Positions 37,535 through 46,574 of a stretch of DNA of 64,000 nucleotides are shown here, piece by piece. Source of the DNA: Paracoccus yeei ATCC BAA-599 (GTDB lineage Bacteria > Pseudomonadota > Alphaproteobacteria > Rhodobacterales > Rhodobacteraceae); assembly GCF_000622145.1 (NCBI RefSeq), contig NZ_JHWH01000016.1:49004-113003 (forward strand), read 5' to 3'. A program made the translations under genes and the position numbers. The notes below the pieces were generated by a model. That model worked only from the letters and a program-made list of their open reading frames with translations, was not told the DNA's origin and did not search any database. The stretch's first letter is position 1; every line of letters starts with the position of its first letter.

Positions 37535-40418
37535 CACGCTCACCGATGGCGAGTTTCAGCGGCTGATTGATGAAATCGTCACGCCGGACGTTTTTACGGC
37601 GGCACGAACCCTGCGCGAGCGGAACAGTTTCACCCGCGATGACGGCACGCCGCTGAACTACACGCTCGTCAACATCAAGGACTGGTGCAAGAACTCCTTC
37701 GAGGTAATCAACCAGCTCCGCATCAACACGGACAACAGTCACCACCGCTATGACGTCATTCTCCTGATCAATGGGGTGCCGGTCGTTCAGATCGAACTGA
37801 AAACCCTCGGCATAAGCCCGCGTCGTGCCATGGAGCAGGTCGTCGATTACAAGAACGCCCCGGGTAACGGCTACACCAAGACCATCCTGTGCTTCCTTCA
37901 GCTATTCATCGTCAGCAACCGCGATCGGACCTTCTATTTCGCGAACAACAATGCGCGCCATTTCGCCTTCAATGCCGAAGAGCGCTTTCTGCCGGTCTAT
38001 GAGTTTGCGGATGTAGACAACAAGAAGATCGTCCACCTAGACAGCTTCGCTGAAACTTTCCTCGTCAAGTGCACCCTCGGCCAGACGATCAGCCGGTACA
38101 TGGTTCTGGTCGCAAGCGAGCAGAAGCTGCTGATGATGCGGCCGTATCAGGTCTACGCGGTGAAGGCGATTGTCGATTCCATCGCCCAGGACTGCGGCAA
38201 CGGCTACGTTTGGCACACGACTGGCAGCGGCAAGACGCTGACCTCCTTTAAAGCGTCAACGCTGCTGAAGGACAATCCTGACATCGAGAAGTGCCTCTTC
38301 GTCGTGGACCGCAAGGACCTCGATCGACAGACGCGCGAGGAGTTCAACAAGTTCCAGGAAGGCTGCGTCGAGGAGAATACCAACACTGCCTCCCTCGTTC
38401 GGCGCCTACTTTCGAACGACTACGCCGACAAGGTCATCGTCTGCACGATTCAGAAACTCGGCCTCGCGCTGGACGAAAACAGCAAGCGCAACAAACAGCA
38501 GAAGAAAGACGGCAAGAAGAGCTTCAAGGAACAGCTGGAACCCCTGCGCGACAAGCGCATCGCCTTTATCTTCGACGAATGCCACCGGTCGCAGTTCGGC
38601 GAGAACCATAAGGCCATCAAGGAGTTCTTCCCGCGCGCCCAGCTCTTCGGTTTCACCGGAACGCCCATCTTCGATCAGAACGCCGCCCAGCAGAAGATCG
38701 AAGATACACAGGCCAGCATGAAGACGACGGAAGACCTCTTCCAGCAGCGCCTTCACACCTACACCATCACTCACGCCATCGAGGACGGCAACGTACTTCG
38801 GTTCCACGTCGATTACTTCAAGTCGCAGGGCAAAACACTGCCCAAGCCGGGCGAACCGCTGGCCAAGCGGGCAGTCATCGATGCAATCCTTGCGAAACAC
38901 AACGCGGCCACCGGTCAGCGCCGGTTCAACGCCCTCCTCGCCACCTCGTCGATCAATGACGCCATCGAGTATCACACCCTCTTCAAGACGATTCAGGCCG
39001 AAAAGCTGGCGGCGGACCCCGGCTTCCAGCCGCTGAACATCGCCTGTGTCTTCTCCCCGCCCGCCGAGGGCGATCCTGACGTGAAGCAGATTCAGGAAGA
39101 CCTGCCGCAGGAAAAGGAAGACAACGCGGTCGAGCCGGAAAAGAAGAAGGAGGCCCTGAAAGCCATCCTCGTGGACTACAACGCCCACTACGGCACTAAC
39201 CACAAGATCGGCGAGTTCGACCTGTATTATCAGGACGTGCAGAAGCGTATTAAAGACCAGCAGTGGCCCGAATCCGATCTGCGTCAAGCCTATCCCAATT
39301 TAGCGCACCATAAGATCGACATCACTATTGTCGTTGACATGCTGCTGACCGGCTTTGACTCAAAGTTCCTGAACACCCTCTACGTCGACAAGAACCTCAA
39401 GCATCACGGGCTGATCCAAGCCTTCTCGCGCACGAACCGGGTGCTGAACGCCACCAAGCCCTATGGCAACATTCTCGACTTCCGCCAGCAGCAAGGCGCG
39501 GTAGATGCCGCCATTGCGCTCTTCTCAGGCGAGGCAGCCGCCGAAAAGGCCCGTGAAATCTGGCTGGTCGACAAGGCCCCCGTGGTCATCCAGAAACTGG
39601 AGACTGCGGTCCAGAAGCTCGATACTTTCATGAAATCGCAGGGCCTCGACTGCGCCCCGGAAGCGGTTCCCAACCTCAAGGGCGACGCGGCCCGTGCGGC
39701 GTTCATTGAACACTTCAAAGAGGTTCAGCGGCTCAAGACCCAGCTTGACCAGTACACCGACCTGACCGACGAACACCGCAATACCATCGAACAGGTCCTG
39801 CCGCGCGACAACCTTCTGGGTTTCCGCGGCGCCTATCTGGAAACCGCCCAGCGCCTCCGAGCCCAGCAGGGCAAGGGCGCGGACAAGCCGAGCCAGGATG
39901 CCGACCAACTGGACTTCGAGTTCGTCCTCTTCGCCTCGGCCGTCATCGATTATGACTACATCATGGGCTTGATTGCCCGTTATTCCGAGGCGACGCCCGG
40001 CAAGCAGAAGATGAGCCGCGACCAGCTGATCGGCCTGATCCAGTCTGATGCCAAGTTCATGGACGAGCGCGAGGATATTGCGGCCTATATCAACACCCTC
40101 AAGGCGGGCGAGGGCCTCACCGAAAAGGCCATCCGCGAGGGCTACAGCCGCTTCAAGGCGGAAAAGAACGCGCTGGAACTGGCGGGCATCGCGGGCAAGC
40201 ACGGGCTGGCCACCGAAGCGCTGCAAGGCTTTGTCGACACCATCCTGCAACGCATGATCTTTGACGGCGAGGCGCTGACCGATTTGATGGAACCCCTCGG
40301 CCTGAACTGGAAGGCACGGCGGGTGAAGGAACTAGACCTGATGGCCGACCTGATGCCGCTGCTGCTGAAGCGCGCCGCTGGGCGTGAGATTTCGGGGCTG
40401 AGCGCTTATGAGCAGTAA
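37527..40418 (+). pseudogene. hsdR: Type IC restriction subunit HsdR, 5'-truncated
   Basis: HsdR is the motor and nuclease of type I restriction enzymes. The homologous open frame starts at 37527 after IS3 debris; compared with EcoR124I HsdR about 75 N-terminal residues are missing. Nuclease residues fall at D76 (HRYDVILL), E90 and K92 (QIELK), counting from 37527. The first usable start codon in frame is GTG 37776, after the Asp, so a protein made from it lacks that residue. Walker A HTTGSGKT, DECHRSQFGE and TGFDSKFLNTLYVDK motor motifs are intact and the remaining 880 codons are clean. Stop overlaps hsdS by 11 bp. Restriction is probably lost; a translocase-like remnant could still be made. 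Confidence 0.85.
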
Positions 40419-41712
40419 GGGGAATGCCACGACCGTAGGGGGCGGTGAAGCTGCATTGGTGCCGAAGCTGCGCTTTCCTGAGTTTCAGGCTGCGGATGGT
40501 TGGAAGGAAACCTCGCTGCAGAAGCTGGCCCGGCCAGTAACTGATAGGGCGACAACCGGAGATGCAGACAACGTTCTGAGCCTTTCGGGGGAGCACGGGC
40601 TTGTGTTGCAAAGCGACTACTTTGGCAAGAAGATCGCTGGTGACAGCACTGATCGTTATCTGAGGATTCGCAAAGACGACTTTGTCTACAACGACCGAAC
40701 AACGAAGGCGTCAAGTTTCGGAACGATCAAACGGCTTTCCAACTATTCGGATGGGATCGTCTCACCCATCTACAAGTGCTTCCGCTTTCAGCCGAGTGAG
40801 AATCCAGCCTTCTGGGACTGGCATTTTGAGTCGGGAAGTCATGATCCAGCGCTGGGAGGGCTGGTCAACGAGGGCGCCCGAGCGGGCCGGTTCAATATTT
40901 CCGTCACTCAGTTCTTGTCGACGAATGCATGGCGGCCAGACGAAGCCGAACAGCAAAAGATCGCCGAATGTCTGAACTCGGTGGACGCGCTGATCGAGGC
41001 GCAGGCGCGGAAGGTGGAGGCGCTGAAGGCCCACAAGAAGGGTCTGATGCAGCAGCTTTTTCCCCAGGATGGCGAAATCCAACCGCGCCTCCGCTTCCCC
41101 GAGTTCGAGGGGGCGGAGGAGTGGGCAGAGAAAAGTCTCGATAAGCTTGCGACCATTCAGGCGGGAGCCACTCCTTCAAAGGCTAACGCGGAGTTCTGGG
41201 GTGGTTCAATCCCTTGGGTTTCCGCGAAAGACATGAAGCGCCTCTTCTTGGAAGACAGCGAAGAACATATTTCCGATGACGCCGTTTCGAACGGCGCGCG
41301 ATTGGTTCCGAAAGGAACTCTGTTGCTTCTGACCCGTGGAATGACTTTGCTCAAGGATGTTCCGATCTGCATCCTGAGCCGTGAGATGAGTTTCAACCAA
41401 GATGTGAAAGGACTTCGACCCAAAGCTGGCGTAAATAGCCTATTCTTGGCTTGGATGCTGCTCAGCAATAAGGACCGCCTTCTGGCTTTGGTCAACATAG
41501 CTGGCCATGGGACAGGAAAGATCGATTCCGACGAATTGAAGGCCCTTCTGCTGCGGATTCCTCAACCTCCCGAGCAGCAGCGCATCGCCGACTGCCTCAC
41601 ATCCCTCGATTACCTCATCTCTGCTGAAGTCCAAAAGCTCGACACGCTCAAGACCCACAAGAAGGGCCTGATGCAGCAGCTTTTCCCCCAGGTCGCGGAG
41701 GGTGACGCATGA
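40408..41712 (+). CDS. hsdS: Type I restriction-modification specificity subunit HsdS
   Basis: A 434-aa subunit that sets the DNA recognition sequence for HsdM2S methylation. It has two target-recognition domains (about residues 20-175 and 225-390), each followed by a near-identical coiled helical repeat ending KKGLMQQLFPQ (near residues 207-217 and 418-428). The two repeats give the usual two-fold pseudo-symmetry. The target domains differ, so the site is expected to be asymmetric and bipartite. It overlaps hsdR by 11 bp and the next gene by 4 bp (ATGA). Confidence 0.93.
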   Translation: MSSKGNATTVGGGEAALVPKLRFPEFQAADGWKETSLQKLARPVTDRATTGDADNVLSLSGEHGLVLQSDYFGKKIAGDSTDRYLRIRKDDFVYNDRTTKASSFGTIKRLSNYSDGIVSPIYKCFRFQPSENPAFWDWHFESGSHDPALGGLVNEGARAGRFNISVTQFLSTNAWRPDEAEQQKIAECLNSVDALIEAQARKVEALKAHKKGLMQQLFPQDGEIQPRLRFPEFEGAEEWAEKSLDKLATIQAGATPSKANAEFWGGSIPWVSAKDMKRLFLEDSEEHISDDAVSNGARLVPKGTLLLLTRGMTLLKDVPICILSREMSFNQDVKGLRPKAGVNSLFLAWMLLSNKDRLLALVNIAGHGTGKIDSDELKALLLRIPQPPEQQRIADCLTSLDYLISAEVQKLDTLKTHKKGLMQQLFPQVAEGDA

Positions 41713-42938
41713 GCACCTACAAGAACCTGAAAACTCTGGTGGGCCGGCTTCGTGACGATCTGAACAACCCGACGAAGCCGCTCTCGCTGGTCCTGATCTA
41801 TGCCTATAACCGCACCGGGAAGACCCGGCTGTCGATGGAGTTCAAGGACGCAGGCAAGCGCAAGAACAAGAAGAACCCAACCGGAACGCCCGACACGCTC
41901 TATTTCAATGCTTTCACCGAGGATCTCTTCGTCTGGGAAAACGACCTCGAAGGCGACAGCGTGCGTCGTCTTCAACTGAGCGAAAAGTCATCATTCTTCA
42001 ATGCGATGACGGAACTCGCGCTGGACGAGACCATCGCACGCTACCTTTCGCGCTACGCCGACTTCGAGTTCGACTTCACCTACAAGGAAGTTCAGCAGGG
42101 CAAGGATACCATTTCCAAGCCGGATTTCGTCAGCTTCCGCAAGGGCGGCGAGGCCAACATCAAGGTGTCGCGGGGCGAACAGAACATCTTCATCTGGTGC
42201 ATCTTCATGGCCATCTGCGAACGGATGCTGGATGGGCATGAATCCTATCAGGGGAAGAAGTACCTCTATATCGACGACCCGATCTCGTCACTGGACGACA
42301 ACAACGCGATTTCCGTGGCCTGTGACCTTTCCAAGCTCCTCCGCCGGGCGGCTACACGGAAAGACGCCGAGGGCAAGCCTGCCCCGATCAAGGTGATCTT
42401 CTCTTCGCACCATGCGCTGTTCTTCAACGTCATGTGCAACGAAGTCGGCCGGAAGATTGATGACGCCCCTTCGGTCGACCATCGGCGCTATTTTTTGCAC
42501 CGGCCAAGTGGGGACGGGACCTACACGCTTCAGGCGACGGAAGACACGCCCTTCTTTCACCATGTTGCGACGCTCGCCGAATTGCAGCGCGCGGCTGATC
42601 CTAAGAAGGGCAAGCTCTACACCTTCCACTTCAATGCCCTGCGCAGCGTCATGGAGAAGACGGCATCGTTCTTCGGTCATCCGAGCATTGCCTTTTGCCT
42701 GAAGGCTCTCGACACAGACGTAGACAGGGCGCTGTTCAATCGTGCCCTGAACCTTTTAAGCCACGGGGCCTATGCCATCCATGAACCCACGGAGATGGGC
42801 GAGGACAACAAAGAACTGTTTCGCCGTATTCTGCGGGAGTTCGTCACGCGGTTCGAGTTTCACCTGCCGGGCGCCGCTCCGGCCCCGCATCACGCCCCGG
42901 CGCCTGCGCCCGTCCCCCTGGAAGCACCAGCACAATGA
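41709..42938 (+). CDS. prrC: PrrC-like anticodon nuclease with ABC-type ATPase domain
   Basis: A 409-aa protein inside the hsd operon, as PrrC is in E. coli prr. The N-terminal ABC-like ATPase has a loose Walker A YAYNRTGKTR (~32-40), signature SRGEQN (~154), Walker B KYLYIDDPISSLDDNN (~184-199) and H-loop FSSHH. In the C-terminal domain R312 and E316 (NALRSVMEK) and H352 (LLSHGAY) fall at almost the same positions as the PrrC triad R320/E324/H356. PrrC cuts tRNA-Lys at the anticodon when phage disable its partner restriction enzyme; that this protein cuts the same tRNA is inference. The Walker A is non-canonical (A-Y-N where G-x-N is usual). Overlaps hsdS and hsdM by ATGA. Confidence 0.82.
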   Translation: MSTYKNLKTLVGRLRDDLNNPTKPLSLVLIYAYNRTGKTRLSMEFKDAGKRKNKKNPTGTPDTLYFNAFTEDLFVWENDLEGDSVRRLQLSEKSSFFNAMTELALDETIARYLSRYADFEFDFTYKEVQQGKDTISKPDFVSFRKGGEANIKVSRGEQNIFIWCIFMAICERMLDGHESYQGKKYLYIDDPISSLDDNNAISVACDLSKLLRRAATRKDAEGKPAPIKVIFSSHHALFFNVMCNEVGRKIDDAPSVDHRRYFLHRPSGDGTYTLQATEDTPFFHHVATLAELQRAADPKKGKLYTFHFNALRSVMEKTASFFGHPSIAFCLKALDTDVDRALFNRALNLLSHGAYAIHEPTEMGEDNKELFRRILREFVTRFEFHLPGAAPAPHHAPAPAPVPLEAPAQ

Positions 42939-44692
42939 ACGACCAAATCCAAAAGCAACTGGGCAAGACGCTCTGGAACATCGCCGACACGCTGCGCGGG
43001 GCGATGAACGCGGACGATTTCCGCGATTACATGCTGTCCTTCCTATTTCTGCGCTACCTGTCGGACAACTACGAGTCGGCGGCGAAGCGGGAACTGGGTA
43101 ATGATTACCCAAGCGACGCAGACGTTGCCGCTGAGCGAGCCCGGTTTGCAGCCCGAAAGGCCGAAGCTGCGCAGAGGGTGTCAAAAGCTTGGGAGAAGGC
43201 TCGCAGTATCGACGACATCAGCTTTGAGCCTCGGGATGCAGGACCGCCTGAGATCACGACACCGCTGCAGCTATGGTATAGCCGCAATCCCGACGATGCT
43301 GCCGAGTTTGAAAAGCAGATGCGGCGCAAGGCACATTACGTCATCAAGCCGGAACACCTCTGGACCAGCATCGCCCACATGGCGCGCACCCAGAGTGACG
43401 ATCTGCTGAATACCCTGCAAGCAGGCTTCAAGTATATCGAGAACGAGTCCTTCCAGAGCACGTTCGGTGGGCTTTTCTCCGAAATCAATCTTGGCTCTGA
43501 AAAGCTCGGCCGGACCTACACTGATCGCAACGCTAAACTCTGCACCATCATCACCGAGATCGCCAATGGGCTCGCCGATTTTTCATCTGATGTTGATGCG
43601 CTGGGCGATGCTTACGAATATCTGATCGGCCAGTTTGCCGCCGGTTCCGGAAAGAAGGCAGGTGAGTTCTATACTCCACAGCAGGTGTCTGACATCCTTT
43701 CCGCGATCGTGACGCTGGACAGCCAGGAACCCGCAACCGGAAAGAAAGAGCGCCTCGCCAGTGTGCTCGATTTCGCGTGCGGCTCCGGCTCGCTGTTGCT
43801 GAATGTCCGGAAGCGCATGGGACCGCATGGCATCGGAAAAATCTACGGGCAAGAAAAGAACATCACCACCTATAACCTCGCTCGCATGAACATGCTGCTG
43901 CACGGCGTGAAAGACACGGAATTCGAAATCTACCATGGCGACACGCTGAACAATGACTGGGACATCCTGCGAGAGCTAAACCCTGCGAAGAAACCCTCGT
44001 TTGATGCCATCGTGGCCAATCCGCCCTTCAGCCTCCGTTGGGAGCCGACCGAAGTGATGGGCGACGATGTGCGGTTCAAGAACCATGGGCTGGCGCCCAA
44101 GTCCGCCGCAGACTTCGCCTTCCTCCTGCACGGTTTCCACTATTTGAAGGATGAGGGCGTGATGGCCATCATCCTGCCGCACGGCGTGCTGTTCCGAGGT
44201 GGGGCAGAGGAGCGCATCCGCACAAAGCTGCTGAAGGACGGTCACATCGACACGGTCATCGGCCTGCCCGCGAACCTTTTCTATTCGACTGGCATCCCGG
44301 TCTGCATCCTCGTTCTGAAGAAGTGCAAGAAGCCGGATGATGTGCTCTTCATCAACGCGGCCGAGCACTATGAAAAAGGCAAGCGGCAGAACCGCCTGCG
44401 CGAAGGGTTAGATGGCAAGCCGAATGACATTCAAAAGATCATCGAGACGTACCAGTTCCGCAAGGAAGAGGACCGCTACTCCAAGCGCGTGAGCATGGAG
44501 CGCATCGCCGAGGAGGGCTTCAACCTCAACATCTCCCGATACATCAGCACCGCTGTGGCTGAGGCTGAAATAGACCTGGATGCAACGCAGCGGGAATTGG
44601 TCGCGATCGAAGACCAGATCCGGGAAGCAACGTCGAATCACAACTCGTTTCTGAGAGAATTGGGACTTCCAGTTCTTCCGGGGGCGGAATGA
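42935..44692 (+). CDS. hsdM: Type I restriction-modification methylase HsdM
   Basis: A 585-aa N6-adenine methyltransferase. SAM motif DFACGSGSLLLNV (~280) and catalytic NPPF (VANPPFSL, ~365) are intact; FYTPQQVSDIL precedes motif I as usual. The N-terminal helical domain contains an extra ~60-residue charged segment (RFAARKAEAAQRVSKAWEK region) compared with the shorter EcoR124I HsdM. With HsdS it should form an active M2S methylase, so modification may persist though restriction is broken. ATGA overlap with the prrC-like gene; last gene of the operon. Confidence 0.94.
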   Translation: MNDQIQKQLGKTLWNIADTLRGAMNADDFRDYMLSFLFLRYLSDNYESAAKRELGNDYPSDADVAAERARFAARKAEAAQRVSKAWEKARSIDDISFEPRDAGPPEITTPLQLWYSRNPDDAAEFEKQMRRKAHYVIKPEHLWTSIAHMARTQSDDLLNTLQAGFKYIENESFQSTFGGLFSEINLGSEKLGRTYTDRNAKLCTIITEIANGLADFSSDVDALGDAYEYLIGQFAAGSGKKAGEFYTPQQVSDILSAIVTLDSQEPATGKKERLASVLDFACGSGSLLLNVRKRMGPHGIGKIYGQEKNITTYNLARMNMLLHGVKDTEFEIYHGDTLNNDWDILRELNPAKKPSFDAIVANPPFSLRWEPTEVMGDDVRFKNHGLAPKSAADFAFLLHGFHYLKDEGVMAIILPHGVLFRGGAEERIRTKLLKDGHIDTVIGLPANLFYSTGIPVCILVLKKCKKPDDVLFINAAEHYEKGKRQNRLREGLDGKPNDIQKIIETYQFRKEEDRYSKRVSMERIAEEGFNLNISRYISTAVAEAEIDLDATQRELVAIEDQIREATSNHNSFLRELGLPVLPGAE

Positions 44693-45311
44693 AACATACC
44701 ACTCTGACTTTTTGCGCTACCCGAACGTCAGGAGCACAGTTGATGATGGATCACGTGCAAAATTAATACGGAGGCTGACCAACCAGACCTGCTGTCTGAC
44801 CGGAGCGATTTCGATTTGATGCGCCATCTACTTGCCTTTCGGCTTGGCTGATTCCCTCCCCCACTCTTGGTTCCTCCCCGGCCCGAACGTATGCGGGGGG
44901 GCGCAGCGCGACGGTTTGCTAGCGACTGGCTTCCTCACCGGGGAATCCACCCGGAATCCACCTGCCGCGTGATCGTGGGAAAAGCGATTCATCATCAAAG
45001 GCTTACCGAATCGCGATCTCGCCGTGCTGGATTCTTTTGCGGAATCCACCTGAGCCAGCAAGGAAGCCATCTTGACCGGAATCCACTCCGCGGAAGCCAC
45101 TGCGCCGGAAGGTCGTTGAATCCACAGCAGTTTTCCGATTGACAGACCTGCCCCCGTTGACCTACCCCTTGACCATCGAAGAATTGCGCCCGGAGGAAAC
45201 CCCTCGCGGGCGCTTTCGTTTTCCCGACATCGCGGATGCCGATCCTGCCGCTTGCCGTCCTGTCGGCTCGCATCGCCCTGCCCGCCCTGCCCCACAGCCG
45301 AGACCCGCCCC
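44693..45311. other. 619-bp gap between the hsd operon and the prophage module
   Basis: No credible gene. Minus-strand frame 44828-45328 is open but shows no family features and mostly reads the repeated GGAATCCAC units. The interesting content is that repeat set, listed separately. The junction between island and prophage probably lies here. Confidence 0.5.
44942..45125 (+). repeat. Irregular direct repeats of GGAATCCAC
   Basis: GGAATCCACC/T at 44942, 44953, 45041 and 45078, and close variants GGAAGCCAT/C at 45062 and 45092 and TGAATCCAC at 45117, all on the plus strand, give seven copies in 184 bp. Spacings are 11, 88, 21, 16, 14 and 25. They could be iterons of a phage or plasmid origin, or regulator sites for the following methylase operon. 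Confidence 0.6.
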
Positions 45312-46574
45312 ATGGACCTGGTGTTCACGCCGAGCCAGATCGAGACCTGGCCGCTCGATCGGCTGCGGCCCTATGCCCGCAATGCCAAGATCCACGGCAC
45401 CGACCAGGTGGCGAAGATCGCCGCCAGCATGGCGAAGTTCGGCTGGACCGTGCCCTGCATGGTGGCCGACGATGGCGAGCTGATCGCCGGCCATGGCCGG
45501 GTGCTGGCCGCCACCCTGCTCGGGTTAAAGGACGTGCCGGTGATCCGGCTTGGTCATCTCGACGAGGCCGAGCGCCGCGCCTACCGCATCGCCGACAACA
45601 AGCTGACGGAGTTGGGCGACTGGGACGAGGCGATGCTGCGCGAGGAGGTCGCGGGGCTGCTGGCGGAAGACTTCGACCTGACGCTGCTGGGGATCACCGA
45701 CGAGGATCTGGATGCGCTCCTGCGTGATCCCGAGGCGCTGGGCGGCGACGGCCCGGTCGAAGGCGAGGACGACATTCCCGAACCACCGGTCACGCCGGTC
45801 TCCGTGCCGGGCGATCTCTGGCAGCTGGGCGCGCATCGGCTGATCTGCGGCGACAGCACCTCGGCCGATGTGGTCCGGCGGCTGCTCGGCGAGGTGAAGC
45901 CGCTGCTGATGGTGACCGATCCGCCCTATGGCGTGGAGTACGATCCCTCCTGGCGCAACCAGGCGGGTGCCGCCAAGACGAAGCGCACCGGCAAGGTGCT
46001 GAACGACGACCGGGCGGATTGGCGCGAGGCATGGGCGCTGTTCCCTGGCGATGTCGCCTATGTCTGGCATGGCGCGCTGCACGCGGCGACCGTGGCCGAA
46101 AGCCTCACCGCCGCTGGCTTTGCCATCCGGTCGCAGATCATCTGGGCCAAGGACCGGCTGGTGCTGAGCCGCGGCGACTATCACTGGCAGCACGAACCCT
46201 GCTGGTATGCGGTGCGGGCCAAGGGCAAGGGGCATTGGGCAGGAGATCGGAAGCAAACGACGCTCTGGGCCATCGCCAACCGCGATCAGGATGCCGACAC
46301 CGTGCATGGCACCCAGAAGCCGGTGGAATGCATGCGCCGCCCGATCCTGAACAATTCCAGCCCCGGACAGGCGGTGTTCGAACCGTTCATGGGATCCGGC
46401 ACCACGCTGATCGCGGCGGAAACCACCGGCCGCGTCTGTTTCGGCGTGGAGCTGAACGCCGCCTATGTCGACGTGGCGGTCGAGCGCTGGCAGTCTTTCA
46501 CCGGCGAGGACGCGATGCTGGCCGAGACTGGCGAGAGCTTCGCCACCCTCAAGGCTAGGCGGCTCGCGGCATGA
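45312..46574 (+). CDS. ParB-domain DNA adenine methyltransferase (phage)
   Basis: A 420-aa fusion: N-terminal ParB/Srx-like domain (residues ~10-130, RLRPYARNAKIHGTDQVAKI and ELIAGHGRVLAA) joined to a beta-class methyltransferase with catalytic TDPPYGVEYD (~205) followed by SAM motif EPFMGSGTT (~370). DPPY is typical of N6-adenine methylation. Such fusions occur in tailed phages beside terminase genes and may protect phage DNA. I start at ATG 45312; a frame extension to 45252 has no support. It overlaps its paralogue by ATGA. Confidence 0.88.
   Translation: MDLVFTPSQIETWPLDRLRPYARNAKIHGTDQVAKIAASMAKFGWTVPCMVADDGELIAGHGRVLAATLLGLKDVPVIRLGHLDEAERRAYRIADNKLTELGDWDEAMLREEVAGLLAEDFDLTLLGITDEDLDALLRDPEALGGDGPVEGEDDIPEPPVTPVSVPGDLWQLGAHRLICGDSTSADVVRRLLGEVKPLLMVTDPPYGVEYDPSWRNQAGAAKTKRTGKVLNDDRADWREAWALFPGDVAYVWHGALHAATVAESLTAAGFAIRSQIIWAKDRLVLSRGDYHWQHEPCWYAVRAKGKGHWAGDRKQTTLWAIANRDQDADTVHGTQKPVECMRRPILNNSSPGQAVFEPFMGSGTTLIAAETTGRVCFGVELNAAYVDVAVERWQSFTGEDAMLAETGESFATLKARRLAA

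Noticed and set aside
37776..40418. Reading HsdR as an intact 880-aa protein from GTG 37776
   Set aside because: Clear HsdR sequence with the nuclease Asp lies upstream to 37527, where it is cut by IS3 DNA; the gene is truncated, not naturally short.
36240..45311. tRNA or att site at the island boundary
   Set aside because: No tRNA cloverleaf and no matching direct repeats were found by eye at either edge; the boundary shows IS debris instead.
44828..45328. 167-codon minus-strand ORF in the hsd-prophage gap
   Set aside because: It reads through the GGAATCCAC repeats in reverse (recurrent VDS), has no domain and no convincing ribosome site.
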